Below are positions 26,607-34,627 of a stretch of 64,000 nucleotides of DNA, piece after piece. This stretch comes from G942493275 sp942493275 (GTDB taxonomy: Bacteria; Actinomycetota; Coriobacteriia; Anaerosomatales; PHET01). The translations under genes were made by a program, and so were the position numbers. The stretch lies in assembly GCA_942493275.1 (NCBI GenBank), contig OW818687.1, forward strand, positions 682,001-746,000. Direction: 5' to 3'. The stretch's first letter is position 1; the number at the start of each line of letters is the position of its first letter. The notes under the pieces were generated by a model. It ran no database searches, was not told the DNA's origin, and was given only the letters and a program-made list of their open reading frames with translations.

Positions 26607-27452
26607 CTACGCGCCCTTGGGCGCCTTGATAACGGCCAGGATGTTGTTCAGGAGCTGCAGGTTGTCGGCCTCGTTGATGGCGATGTTGGCGAAGATGGCG
26701 TCGTCGCCCATCACGATGACCCGGCCCGAGCCCACCGGAGCCACGCCCACGATGCCGTAGGGCGGCTGCGGGTCCGACGCGCCAAACACGTTGTCCTTGT
26801 CGCCGTCGACCACCACCTCTGGCCCTGCCGAGACGACCACCTCGGCGTCCGCGAGCTTGGTGGCGTCGGTGTCGAGCGCCCAGCCCGAGACCACGAGCAC
26901 TCCCTCGACGTCCGCGGTGAGCTGATGGTCGGCGACGTCGGTCGCGACGAAGATGCCCGGGTCCTGGTAAGCGGGCGCGGTGGTCATCATGACCGCCGAG
27001 CCGACCGGCAGGCCCCAGCGCGCCGGCGTAGCCATGATCGGGAACGGCACGTGGATGGTGAGGATGATGGTGCCTCCGTTGACGACGTAGTCGTCGAGCA
27101 CCTGCTTCTCGGCGTCCGTGAACGGCACCATGGGACCGGGCACGTAGACTGCGGCAACGTCGGCGAGTCTCTCGGCGGTGAACTTCTCACGGTTGACCTC
27201 GACGGCGTAGCCAGCCTGCTCGATGGCTGCGACGACGGTGGACTGGCCGAGCTCGGTGGTGTCCTCGGGGCCAAAGACCTCGCCGTGCGCCATGTCGAAG
27301 ATGACGGTTCCAGCGCGCTCCGCGGGAGGTGCGATGGTGGCCTCCTGAGAGCCCGTGGCATCGACGGCACCGGGGGTCCGGCTTCCTGCGCATCCCACAA
27401 CGGATGCGGCGAGCAGTATCGACAGGGCGAGAGCGGCGATGCGGCGCGTCAT
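26607..27452 (-). CDS. DUF4350-like lipoprotein
   Basis: 281-residue exported lipoprotein: lipobox VVGCAGS at about residue 19. The body resembles the DUF4350/GldG-like alpha/beta domain (FDMAHGEVFGPEDTT near the start, then ADVAAVYVPGPMVPFTDAE and NGGTIILTIHVPFP, ending with GSGRVIVMGDDAIFAN). Such domains form glutamine-amidotransferase-like folds with no known activity. Single gene divergent from the DUF1295 gene. Confidence 0.7.
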   Translation of the reverse strand: MTRRIAALALSILLAASVVGCAGSRTPGAVDATGSQEATIAPPAERAGTVIFDMAHGEVFGPEDTTELGQSTVVAAIEQAGYAVEVNREKFTAERLADVAAVYVPGPMVPFTDAEKQVLDDYVVNGGTIILTIHVPFPIMATPARWGLPVGSAVMMTTAPAYQDPGIFVATDVADHQLTADVEGVLVVSGWALDTDATKLADAEVVVSAGPEVVVDGDKDNVFGASDPQPPYGIVGVAPVGSGRVIVMGDDAIFANIAINEADNLQLLNNILAVIKAPKGA

Positions 27453-27568
27453 GGTGTCTCCAGATTGGCTAGTGGCAGCCTGATAATGCTACCACCGAGC
27501 ACCAGCGGGTATCGACAATCTGGGCGCCACAGGACCACGCCCGCCGAGACCCCGGGGAGAGGACCCGC

Positions 27569-28357
27569 GTGAACCAGATGCTGCTCACAATCGCGCTCGA
27601 CGCCGCCGCGCTCGTGTGGCTCTACATGACCGCGTGGTTCTTCGCGGCGTGGAGGCTCCGGCGCTACGACGTCGCCGACGTCGCGTGGGGCATAGGCTTC
27701 GCGACGATCGCGTGGTGGGGGCTGATCTCGGTCGTCGAGCCGGGCGATGCCCGGATGCTGCTGGTAGTCGGGCTGGTGACCGCGTGGGCGGTCCGGCTGG
27801 CCGCTCACGTCTCGATGCGCAACTTCGCGCCCGGGCATCCCGAGGACGTTCGCTACGCCACCTGGCGCCGGGAGTGGGGCCGCTGGTCGGACGCACGCGC
27901 GTACCTGCAGGTGTTTCTGCTGCAAGGAGCGCTCATGTGGCTGGTGTCGTCGCCGATCCTCGTGGTGATCGCGTGGGGACGCGGTCCGCTGGGCCTGCTC
28001 GACTTGGCGGGTGCGTCGGTGTGGGCGATCGGACTTGCGTTCGAGATGGTGGGCGACCGGCAACTCGCGGCGCACCTCTCGGTGAAGGAGAACCGCGGCC
28101 GCCCGCTCACCACCGGGCTGTGGGGATGGACCAGGCACCCCAACTACTTTGGAGACGCGGTGGCCTGGTGGGGCATCGGAATGATAGGTGTGGCTGCCGG
28201 CGGCGGGTGGATCGCGCTGGTGGGGCCGGCTCTCATGACACTGCTGCTGCGATTCGTGTCCGGAGTGCCGCTGCTGGAGAAGCGGCACCAGGGCGAGCCG
28301 GAGTGGGAGGAGTACCGGCGGCGAGTCGGGGTGTTCGTGCCGTGGCGGCGGGGATAG
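27569..28357 (+). CDS. DUF1295 (steroid 5-alpha-reductase-like) membrane protein
   Basis: 262-residue membrane protein with five to six helices. The C-terminal NRGRPLTTGLWGWTRHPNY..  region with HPNYFGDAVAWWG is the NADPH-binding signature of the family (shared with isoprenylcysteine methyltransferase-like enzymes); the Glu-rich ending EPEWEEYRRRVGVF matches as well. Substrate unknown. GTG start behind GGGGAGAGG. Confidence 0.85.
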   Translation: MNQMLLTIALDAAALVWLYMTAWFFAAWRLRRYDVADVAWGIGFATIAWWGLISVVEPGDARMLLVVGLVTAWAVRLAAHVSMRNFAPGHPEDVRYATWRREWGRWSDARAYLQVFLLQGALMWLVSSPILVVIAWGRGPLGLLDLAGASVWAIGLAFEMVGDRQLAAHLSVKENRGRPLTTGLWGWTRHPNYFGDAVAWWGIGMIGVAAGGGWIALVGPALMTLLLRFVSGVPLLEKRHQGEPEWEEYRRRVGVFVPWRRG

Positions 28358-28495
28358 CAGGCATGCGCGTCCACGCAGCCACGTCAGAATCAGGAGACTC
28401 CTGATAGCGAACTTCGCACAGAATCCATAGGCTTCGAGAATCGACCAGGAGCGCGCGCCTCTTGGTATGGAAGCCGAGGAGTATGCGGAGGCCGC

Positions 28496-29323
28496 GTGAA
28501 TCGAGTCCGGAGTCTGTTCGAGAATATGCTTGCCGCCGGTCTCGTTGAGCTGTTGCGGTGGCTATTCGGGCTTGCGGTGGTCTCCACCATGGCGGGAGCT
28601 GCGGCGCGGTACATCGCATCAATGTGGACGCAGACTCAGCCCTACACGGTGTTCATCATCGTCGGCGTGGTGGGCTCTGCGGGAGTTCTTTGGACCTGGC
28701 TCTACGCCAGATTCAGCCTGTTCTACCCGGAACGCGTCCCACGCTCGCAGTTTGATTACCTCATTCTTGAGAAGCGCATAAGACTTCAAGTCGTGGACGA
28801 GCACCACAAACTCTATCGAAAGATCGTCAGACTCAAGGCTCTGCGCCAGGGCCTCAACAGATACGAGGATCGCTACCAGTTCTCGGGGGACGGCGACATC
28901 AAGATCGCTTCCAAGCAGACCGATCAGCAGGTGGTGGAGCTCCCTTGGCAAGACCTGTGGGCGTACTACGAGATACGGTTCAATCGCACGCTCAACCGAG
29001 GCGACATCATTGAGACCGACGTGCTCTTCGACATCAAGGACCAACGCCGCCCGATGAACCCATATATCAACGCCGACATCGCCGAGCCAACCAAGCTGCT
29101 CATCATGGAAGTGGAAATCCCGGACCGTCTGGGGGTAAGGGAGATGGTTCAGGAGACCTGCTCAACCGTTGGGGCGAAACGACCGAAGAAGACGTCCACG
29201 GATGAGATGAGACACGGTGAATGCACGTGGACGATTCGTCGACCGCGCCTGCTTCACAGCTACAAGATGAAGTGGTGGTATGAGGCGGCTGGCGGACGAG
29301 AGGATGGCCCACTGCCGTCGTGA
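28496..29323 (+). CDS. Unknown membrane-anchored protein
   Basis: 275 residues: two N-terminal helices (about 10-40 and 45-70), then a soluble region beginning with a long charged helix (HKLYRKIVRLKALRQ) and an all-beta-looking domain with a short GDIIETDVLFDIKDQ strand. No family recognised. GTG start behind GGAGG. Base composition is lower in G+C than neighbours, which suggests later arrival. Confidence 0.6.
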   Translation: MNRVRSLFENMLAAGLVELLRWLFGLAVVSTMAGAAARYIASMWTQTQPYTVFIIVGVVGSAGVLWTWLYARFSLFYPERVPRSQFDYLILEKRIRLQVVDEHHKLYRKIVRLKALRQGLNRYEDRYQFSGDGDIKIASKQTDQQVVELPWQDLWAYYEIRFNRTLNRGDIIETDVLFDIKDQRRPMNPYINADIAEPTKLLIMEVEIPDRLGVREMVQETCSTVGAKRPKKTSTDEMRHGECTWTIRRPRLLHSYKMKWWYEAAGGREDGPLPS

Positions 29324-29340
29324 GCACGCCGACCCGTGAT

Positions 29341-29370
29341 TTGCCTCGCTCATTCAGTGGGGTATAGACT
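29341..29370 (+). promoter_or_regulatory. Promoter of the GNAT leader
   Basis: TTGCCT (29341-29346), 18-bp spacer, TAGACT (29365-29370), the latter inside TATAGACT. The start would be near 29377. Confidence 0.5.
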
Positions 29371-29376
29371 ACTCAG

Positions 29377-29482
29377 AGTCGCTCGGAGGGTGACTGGACC
29401 GGGAGGAAAACAGGAATGGATGCATAGAGCAGGCTCAATCTCCTCAATCACGTAGAAGCCCCGCCAGTCGGGGCTTCTTTGT
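29377..29482 (+). ncRNA. Short leader RNA with mini-ORF and terminator upstream of GNAT
   Basis: A predicted transcript of about 105 nt ends at a strong terminator (AGAAGCCCCG, 5-nt loop, CGGGGCTTCT then TTTGTT; 29454-29482). Within it GGGAGG is followed nine bases on by ATG GAT GCA TAG (29416-29427), a three-codon ORF, and GAGGA of that ribosome site can pair with TCCTC at 29441-29445. It may be an attenuator for the acetyltransferase gene that starts 30 bases later, or a free small RNA. Confidence 0.4.
29454..29482 (+). terminator. Intrinsic terminator before GNAT gene
   Basis: Ten-bp stem AGAAGCCCCG / CGGGGCTTCT with a 5-nt loop (CCAGT) and a T-rich tail, the most canonical terminator in the window. 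Confidence 0.85.
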
Positions 29483-29512
29483 TCAAGGAAGTGCTCAGGA
29501 TCTGGAGTCACC

Positions 29513-30040
29513 TTGAGTAACCTCAGCCGGGAATCGAACTCATCGACCCCCACCATCCGCCCAATCACCCCGCTTGACGCCGAGCAGCTGCGACTCTACG
29601 CCACGCGCCTGTTCGCCGAGAACCTGCCGGGCCTGTACCGTCGACCCGCGCCCTCGCTCGAGGACGAGCTCGCCTTCATCGACGCGCACTCCTCCCCCAA
29701 CTCGGTCCTGCTTGCCGCCGAGGTCGAGGGCCGGATCATCGGACTGGCCGCGCTTCTCGGAAGGGCGCATCCTCAGGAGGCGCACGTTGGCGTCGTCGGA
29801 CTGTCGGTGGATCGGGAGTTCCGGGGCCAGGGGCTCGGAACGCTGCTGCTGGAGTCGATGTTCGAGTGGGCCACTCCCCACGGAATCACGCGGGTCGAAA
29901 TCGAGGCGTGGGCTAACAACCCCGGTGCGGTACGGCTCTACGAGCGCTCGGGGTTCGTGCGGGAAGGTATCCGGCACAACGCAGTCGAGGTCGATGGCGC
30001 ACTCGTAGACAGCGTGTGTCTCGCCCGCTGGGTAGACTAA
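29513..30040 (+). CDS. GNAT-family N-acetyltransferase
   Basis: 175-residue acetyltransferase using acetyl-CoA. Motif A is VDREFRGQGLGTLLLESM near residue 100, followed by RVEIEAWANNPGAVRLYERSGF, both typical of RimI/phosphinothricin-type enzymes. TTG start (29513) behind CTGGAG. Its transcript probably depends on read-through of the terminator just upstream. Substrate unknown. Confidence 0.85.
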   Translation: MSNLSRESNSSTPTIRPITPLDAEQLRLYATRLFAENLPGLYRRPAPSLEDELAFIDAHSSPNSVLLAAEVEGRIIGLAALLGRAHPQEAHVGVVGLSVDREFRGQGLGTLLLESMFEWATPHGITRVEIEAWANNPGAVRLYERSGFVREGIRHNAVEVDGALVDSVCLARWVD

Positions 30041-30085
30041 CCCCGTCACGCTCTCTCCCCCTTCAGCAAGCAAGGAGCCGCTCCC

Positions 30086-30904
30086 ATGCGCCACGAAGTC
30101 GCCGCGAACCTGAACCTGTGGGAGGGCTGGGCCGACCTCCACATGAACGGAACCGACTACGACGTCGAGGGCTTCATCGCCGACCCCGCCTCCCGGCCTT
30201 TCGACTGGGTGACCCGCGAGGTCGTGGGCGACTTCGCCGGCAAGCGCCTGCTCCATCTGCAGTGCCACATCGGCATCGACACCCTGCGCTTCGCCCTCGG
30301 CGGCGCCACCGATGTGACCGGCGTCGACTTCTCACCCCGAGCCGTCGCGGCCGCCACCTCCATCGCCGAGAGACTCGCGCTCCCCGCCACGTTCGTCCTC
30401 GGCGACGTGACCGACCTGCCGGCCGAAGTCCCCGAGGCCGCGTTCGACGTCGCGTTCACCTCGTACGGGACCATCATGTGGCTCCCCGAGCTCGATCGCT
30501 GGGCGCACATGATCGCCTCGCGCCTGGCCCCCGGCGGCGTGTTCCACATCATCGACGTGCACCCGTTCCTCGCCGTGTTCGACGACTTCGCGCCCGAGCC
30601 CCCGCTCGCGGTGCTCTACCCCTACTTCACCACCGAGCCGCTCTACTTCGAGGAGCACGGCACCTACGCCGACCGCGACGCGGACTTCGTCGCCGACTCC
30701 TACGCCTGGCAACACACCTTCTCCGAGATAACCGGGGCGCTCATCGCCGCCGGTTTGCAGATTCGAAGCCTCGGAGAGTATCCCGTCGTCGCCTGGAAGG
30801 CGCTCGAGTTCATGGTCCCGGCCGAGGACGGGCTGTGGCGGATGCCTGAGGGCGCGGGTGACATCCCGCTGATGTTTTCGATCACCGCAATCAAGCCGGA
30901 GTAG
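30086..30904 (+). CDS. Class I SAM-dependent methyltransferase
   Basis: 272 residues. AdoMet motif I is LLHLQCHIGIDTLRF near residue 58, then TGVDFSPRAVAAA and a central GDVTDLPAEVPE; the fold matches type 11/25 methyltransferases. Conserved motif HPFLAVFDDF and EHGTYAD downstream are family features. ATG behind AAGGAG. Substrate unknown; it lacks the vicinal cysteines of ArsM, so I do not link it to the ArsS region. Confidence 0.85.
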   Translation: MRHEVAANLNLWEGWADLHMNGTDYDVEGFIADPASRPFDWVTREVVGDFAGKRLLHLQCHIGIDTLRFALGGATDVTGVDFSPRAVAAATSIAERLALPATFVLGDVTDLPAEVPEAAFDVAFTSYGTIMWLPELDRWAHMIASRLAPGGVFHIIDVHPFLAVFDDFAPEPPLAVLYPYFTTEPLYFEEHGTYADRDADFVADSYAWQHTFSEITGALIAAGLQIRSLGEYPVVAWKALEFMVPAEDGLWRMPEGAGDIPLMFSITAIKPE

Positions 30905-30916
30905 ATCGGAGCCGAG

Positions 30917-31294
30917 ATGACCGACAAGACCGTCGCCGAGAAGGCCCGCGTGAAGCCAGGCGCCACCATCGCCGTGCTGAACCCGGTGCCGGAAGTGGTC
31001 GATTCGCTCGGCCTGCCTGCCGACGTCGAGTTCGTCGGGCCGGGTGCCGCACAGATCGTGCTGCTGTTCGTGAACTCCCGCGCCGAGCTCGAGTCGCAGA
31101 TGGTTCCCGCCGTCGAGGGGCTGGCCCCCGGTGCCGCCGTCTGGGTCTTCTTCCGCAAGGGCTCGAAGGCCGCGGGGCTCGACATGAACCGCGACGATGT
31201 CTGGGCGATCGCGGAGCGGATGAACCTCAGGCCGCTCGGCCTTATGACGGTGAACGACACGTGGTCGGTATTCCGGCTTCGGCCCGCACAGTAG
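30917..31294 (+). CDS. DUF3052 family protein
   Basis: 125 residues of the actinobacterial DUF3052 family: VKPGATIAVLNPVPEV, then APGAAVWVFFRKGSK and the MTVNDTWSVFRLRP end. Role unknown. Stands 12 bases after the methyltransferase and close to the following two genes, so 30086-32512 may be one transcript. Confidence 0.85.
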   Translation: MTDKTVAEKARVKPGATIAVLNPVPEVVDSLGLPADVEFVGPGAAQIVLLFVNSRAELESQMVPAVEGLAPGAAVWVFFRKGSKAAGLDMNRDDVWAIAERMNLRPLGLMTVNDTWSVFRLRPAQ

Positions 31295-31304
31295 GAGACC
31301 GCAG

Positions 31305-31559
31305 ATGACTCTCAAGCTCGAGAAGGAAACCGAGGCCTACCTCCTCGGCTCGATCAAGCGCTTCTTCGCCGAGGAGATGGAAGAAGACATCGGCGACCTC
31401 AGAGCCGGGCTCGTCCTCGACTTCTGTATCCGCGAAGTCTGCCCCAGTGTCTACAACCAAGCGATCGCCGATGCGCAGGCCTACTTTCAGGAGAAGACGG
31501 ACGATCTCGGCGGCGTGAAGTTCGAGCCGGAGTTCGACTTCTGGAAGAAGCGCAAGTGA
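31305..31559 (+). CDS. DUF2164 family protein
   Basis: 84 residues, acidic, with the DUF2164 core GSIKRFFAEEMEEDIGDLRA and ICPSVYNQAIADAQAYFQ-like segment. Function unknown. Its stop overlaps the start of the MDR gene. Confidence 0.85.
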   Translation: MTLKLEKETEAYLLGSIKRFFAEEMEEDIGDLRAGLVLDFCIREVCPSVYNQAIADAQAYFQEKTDDLGGVKFEPEFDFWKKRK

Positions 31560-32512
31560 TGAAGGCCGTCGTTCAGAACGCGTACGGCTCGCCGGACGTG
31601 CTCGAACTGAGGGACGTGGACGTGCCCGCCGTCGGGGATGACGAGGTCCTCATCCGCGTGCGTGCGGCGTCGATCCACGCGGGCGACTACTTCATGCTTC
31701 GCGGAGAGCCGTATCTCGCTCGCTTCACGGCCGGGTGGCCCAAGCCTAAGAACTACGTGCCAGGCTACGACGTAGCGGGTGAGATCGAGGCGGTCGGCAA
31801 GAATGTGTCGGGGCTGAAGCCCGGGGACGAGGTGTTCGGTGAGTGCGGAGGCGGCGGGTGCGCGGAGTACGTCAGCGCCAAGGCCAAGCACATGGTGCGG
31901 AAATCGGCCGGCCTCTCGTTCGAGCAGGCCGCGGCGGTGCCCACCTCCGGGCTCGCCGCCCTTCAGGGGCTCCGTGACGCGGGGAAGGTGCGCCCGGGGC
32001 AGCACGTGCTGATCAACGGCGCATCGGGCGGGGTCGGGACCTTCGCCGTACAGATTGCGAAGTCCATGGGCGCCGAGGTGACCGGCGTGTGCAGCACAGG
32101 CAGTGTGGACCTGGTTCGATCGCTCGGGGCCGACCACGTGGTCGACTACACGCGCGAGGACTTCACCGAGGGCGGGCCGCGCTACGACCTCATCGTCGAC
32201 AACGTCGCGAACCGCACGTTCGCGGAGTGCAAGCGCGCCCTCAAGCCCACCGGAATCCACCTGCCCAACAGCGGCAACGCTGGCATCGGCTACTTGATCG
32301 GCGCGATGGTACGCTCGTGGTTCGCGCCCCAGCAGAGACGCCCGTTCCTCTCGATGCCCAACGCCGAGGACCTCGCCGCGCTCAAGGAGCTCGTCGACAG
32401 CGGTAAGGTGGTCCCCATCATCGACAGCACCTATTCGCTGGCCGAGACACCCGAAGCGCTGCGCCGTATCGGCGACAGGCATGCTCACGGCAAGGTCATC
32501 ATCCGCGCATAG
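31559..32512 (+). CDS. Zinc-free MDR-type NADPH oxidoreductase
   Basis: Medium-chain reductase (317 aa) of the quinone-oxidoreductase kind: no structural-zinc cysteines, a cofactor loop GASGGVGTFAVQIAK near residue 155, and the catalytic-domain start VVQNAYGSPDVLELRDV. Probably reduces quinones or enones with NADPH. ATG start at 31559 shares bases with the DUF2164 stop. Specific substrate unknown. Confidence 0.88.
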   Translation: MKAVVQNAYGSPDVLELRDVDVPAVGDDEVLIRVRAASIHAGDYFMLRGEPYLARFTAGWPKPKNYVPGYDVAGEIEAVGKNVSGLKPGDEVFGECGGGGCAEYVSAKAKHMVRKSAGLSFEQAAAVPTSGLAALQGLRDAGKVRPGQHVLINGASGGVGTFAVQIAKSMGAEVTGVCSTGSVDLVRSLGADHVVDYTREDFTEGGPRYDLIVDNVANRTFAECKRALKPTGIHLPNSGNAGIGYLIGAMVRSWFAPQQRRPFLSMPNAEDLAALKELVDSGKVVPIIDSTYSLAETPEALRRIGDRHAHGKVIIRA

Positions 32513-32531
32513 GACAGCAGGAAGGCGCCAC

Positions 32532-32957
32532 GTGCTCTACATCGAGGACGACAAACGCACGCTGTGGCCGTCGGTCGCGCGATCGCTCGCGTCGCTTCTG
32601 CCGCTTGACATGGTGCTGTGCCTCTACCCGGGTCAGGACGAGGACGACTTCGCCGACCCGTTCGCGCCCAACCCAATCGGCGAATGGTTCGAGCGCATCA
32701 CCACCTACGAGGACGGGGACGAGCCGCCCAGCAGCGCACGAGTCCGCATCGACGAGCAGCTGCTGACGTTTCTCGAGGAGCACTCGGCGGACCTCGAAGA
32801 GTGGGGCGACTCGCTGCTCATCTTCAGACCCGAGGCCCGCGACATCATCGCTGGCTTCATCCCGCACGAGGGCGTGATCGTGGTGGCCGATGCGTACGGC
32901 TCATCACTTGCGGCTGACGGGTTCATGGTCAGCGACGAGCCGCCGGAGTGGTGGTAG
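32532..32957 (+). CDS. Unknown acidic protein
   Basis: 141 residues (GTG start behind AGGAAGG), very acidic in the middle (PGQDEDDFADPF and DGDEPPSS) with a Trp-rich end. No family recognised. A reading from 32481 adds 17 residues in a different context and is unlikely. Confidence 0.6.
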   Translation: MLYIEDDKRTLWPSVARSLASLLPLDMVLCLYPGQDEDDFADPFAPNPIGEWFERITTYEDGDEPPSSARVRIDEQLLTFLEEHSADLEEWGDSLLIFRPEARDIIAGFIPHEGVIVVADAYGSSLAADGFMVSDEPPEWW

Positions 32958-32960
32958 CGC

Positions 32961-33548
32961 TCAGCAGGACTCGTGCTCGGTCCGTCGTGCCGCGTACGAC
33001 TCGATGATCATCCGCAGCGTCCGCTCGCAGGTCTCGTCACGCCACTCAAGCATGCGTGCGGCGAGGCCCGAGGGCAGGTCGCTCACGTCGCTCTCGGCGT
33101 AGGCGGAACTGAACACCGAGTAGCCCACCACGAAGGCGATCATCGACTGCCACAGTTCGACCGCATCGTTGTCGCTGAAGCCGAGCTGGGTCAGGAACAC
33201 CAGTCCACTGTCGGGGTCCGTATCGACGCGTCGACCGGCGAGCGAAATCAAGTTGGGATGAGCGGCCAGCATCCGCCGGTACTCGCCGAAGATGGCCGCC
33301 ATCAGATCCGTCCAGTCCTCAGGCAGCGGATCCGGTATCCGAAGCTCGGTGCGCATGCGCTCCACCACCCCGTCGAGAAGCGCGTCCTTGTTGGGCACGT
33401 GGTGATAGAGCGATGCCGCCTCCACGCCCACCTCTGTCGCGAGTCGGCGCATCGTGAGCGCCTCAAGTCCCTCGGCGTCCGCGACGGCCAGTGCGCGCTC
33501 GAACAGCACATCCTTGGTGAGCGGCGTTGCGCGCTTCTTCGGGACCAT
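32961..33548 (-). CDS. TetR-family regulator
   Basis: 195 residues: helix-turn-helix RLATEVGVEAASLYHHVPNKDALL near residues 30-55 and a C-terminal ligand domain. It is divergent from the flavodoxin gene, and two palindromes in the 118-bp gap are the likely operators for both genes. Ligand unknown. Confidence 0.9.
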   Translation of the reverse strand: MVPKKRATPLTKDVLFERALAVADAEGLEALTMRRLATEVGVEAASLYHHVPNKDALLDGVVERMRTELRIPDPLPEDWTDLMAAIFGEYRRMLAAHPNLISLAGRRVDTDPDSGLVFLTQLGFSDNDAVELWQSMIAFVVGYSVFSSAYAESDVSDLPSGLAARMLEWRDETCERTLRMIIESYAARRTEHESC

Positions 33549-33577
33549 CTCGGAACTCCTTCGAAGACGGGGGTTGA

Positions 33578-33594
33578 CCCTAACGCTGTTAGGG
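33578..33594. promoter_or_regulatory. TetR operator, copy 1
   Basis: CCCTAACGCTGTTAGGG, a perfect 7-bp inverted repeat around a 3-bp centre. It lies between tetR and the flavodoxin gene and shares the CTAAC/GTTAG half sites with the second copy. Confidence 0.7.
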
Positions 33595-33612
33595 TAGATA
33601 CTCCAGCGGTAC

Positions 33613-33625
33613 CTAACACCGTTAG
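33613..33625. promoter_or_regulatory. TetR operator, copy 2
   Basis: CTAACACCGTTAG, perfect 5-bp inverted repeat around a 3-bp centre; its centre is 33 bp from that of copy 1, three helical turns, so dimers would bind the same face. Confidence 0.7.
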
Positions 33626-33666
33626 TCTACCACGACGGTGACGAAACGAAAGCGAGGGAGTGCCCG

Positions 33667-34317
33667 ATGTCTGAGGTGATGACGCGCCGCGAATTTGTGC
33701 GGGTGGGCGCGTGTGCGGGTGCAGGGATGGCGATCGGCGGGGCCGCCGGATGCGCGCCCTCCCCCGAGGCGGACTCGGACGTCGAGACGCCCTCGACGAG
33801 CTACGAAGGAGATGCAGTCATGGCGAAGCGAGCATTGGTTGGATACGCGACGCGGACCGGCTCGACCGTCGGTGTCGCCGAGGCAATCGGCAAGGGGTTG
33901 AGCGAGCGCGGGTATGCGGTGGACGTCAAGCCGCTCAAGGAACAGCCGTCGCTCGACGGATACGACGCCGTGGTGCTCGGCAGCGCGGTGAACGGCGGGG
34001 CCTGGCTGCCCGAGGCGGTCGGCTTTGCGAAGTCGCACGCGTCCCAACTCGCCAAGGTGCCCGTCGCGGCGTTTTGCGTGCACATCATGAATGCCGGCGA
34101 CGACGAGAAGGCGACCAAGCGCCGGCTCGGCTACCTGGACGAGGTGCGAGGCGTGATCGAGCCGGTCGACGAGGGCTACTTCCTCGGCAAAGGACCCACC
34201 GCCGAGGACAGCTCGTTCATCATGCGATGGGCGTTCAGGACCTTCGGCGGGAGCGGCGAGGGCGACTGCCGCGACTGGGGCGAGATCCGCTCGTGGGCGG
34301 AGCAGGTGCCCGTCTAG
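33667..34317 (+). CDS. Tat-exported flavodoxin (HemG-like)
   Basis: 217-residue flavodoxin-domain protein. A twin-arginine signal (MTRREFVRVGACAGAGMAIGG) ends in AAGCAP, so it is exported and probably a lipoprotein. The flavodoxin fold begins with ALVGYATRTGSTVGVAE, the FMN-phosphate loop. Family members act in protoporphyrinogen oxidation or as electron carriers; here the location outside the membrane argues for the latter. ATG behind GAGGGAG. Likely repressed by the divergent TetR. Confidence 0.85.
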   Translation: MSEVMTRREFVRVGACAGAGMAIGGAAGCAPSPEADSDVETPSTSYEGDAVMAKRALVGYATRTGSTVGVAEAIGKGLSERGYAVDVKPLKEQPSLDGYDAVVLGSAVNGGAWLPEAVGFAKSHASQLAKVPVAAFCVHIMNAGDDEKATKRRLGYLDEVRGVIEPVDEGYFLGKGPTAEDSSFIMRWAFRTFGGSGEGDCRDWGEIRSWAEQVPV

Positions 34318-34338
34318 CAGCGTCACTTCGACCTTCCG

Positions 34339-34371
34339 GCGGGGCCTCCGATTCGCTATCGGGGGCCCCGC
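34339..34371 (+). terminator. Hairpin after the flavodoxin gene
   Basis: Stem GCGGGGCC / GGCCCCGC plus inner CCGAT/ATCGG with a 5-nt loop. No clear U tract follows, so it may pause or protect rather than terminate fully. Confidence 0.6.
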
Positions 34372-34549
34372 ACCCTATACTGAGGGCACTGCGTTGCGCT
34401 GCATCGCTCCGATCGCGATCGTCCGATCGCCACTTCTGACTTCTCCTTTTGCCCACGGATCAACCGCATCCGTCACCGGCATTTCCGCCGGTCATGGCGT
34501 CCCACCGGAGAAGGCCACACCCGCTTCACGAGACGAATGACGGCATCTC

Positions 34550-34572
34550 CCGGGCCCCAGCGCCCGGCTTTT
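34550..34572 (+). terminator. Possible leader terminator (attenuator)
   Basis: CCGGGC/GCCCGG stem, 6-nt loop, then CTTTTCC, ending 55 bases before the cytidylyltransferase start. Confidence 0.45.
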
Positions 34573-34627
34573 CCGACGTTCCCCTTGGATGTGGCATCTG
34601 CGGCAGACCATGATCGAGGAGTCACGT

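Larger units (their letters stand above)
34318..34627 (+). other. Gene-free leader of the head-group operon
   Basis: 310 bases without a gene. A bidirectional hairpin GCGGGGCC..GGCCCCGC (34339-34371) ends the flavodoxin transcript. A TATACT at 34376-34381 may start a 240-nt leader. The leader holds two neighbouring hairpins, ACGGAT/ATCCGT (34455-34473) and ACCGGC/GCCGGT (34475-34492), and then CCGGGC/GCCCGG followed by CTTTT (34550-34572). An upstream GGAGA (34507-34511) could pair with TCTCC (34546-34550) and block the terminator stem. I do not recognise a known riboswitch. Confidence 0.5.

Noticed and set aside
30086..30904. The methyltransferase as ArsM, partner of ArsS
   Set aside because: It lacks the conserved cysteines of ArsM and is 9 kb away.
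34455..34492. The two hairpins as a guanidine-II (mini-ykkC) riboswitch
   Set aside because: Loops are CAACCGC and ATTTCC, not the required ACGR.
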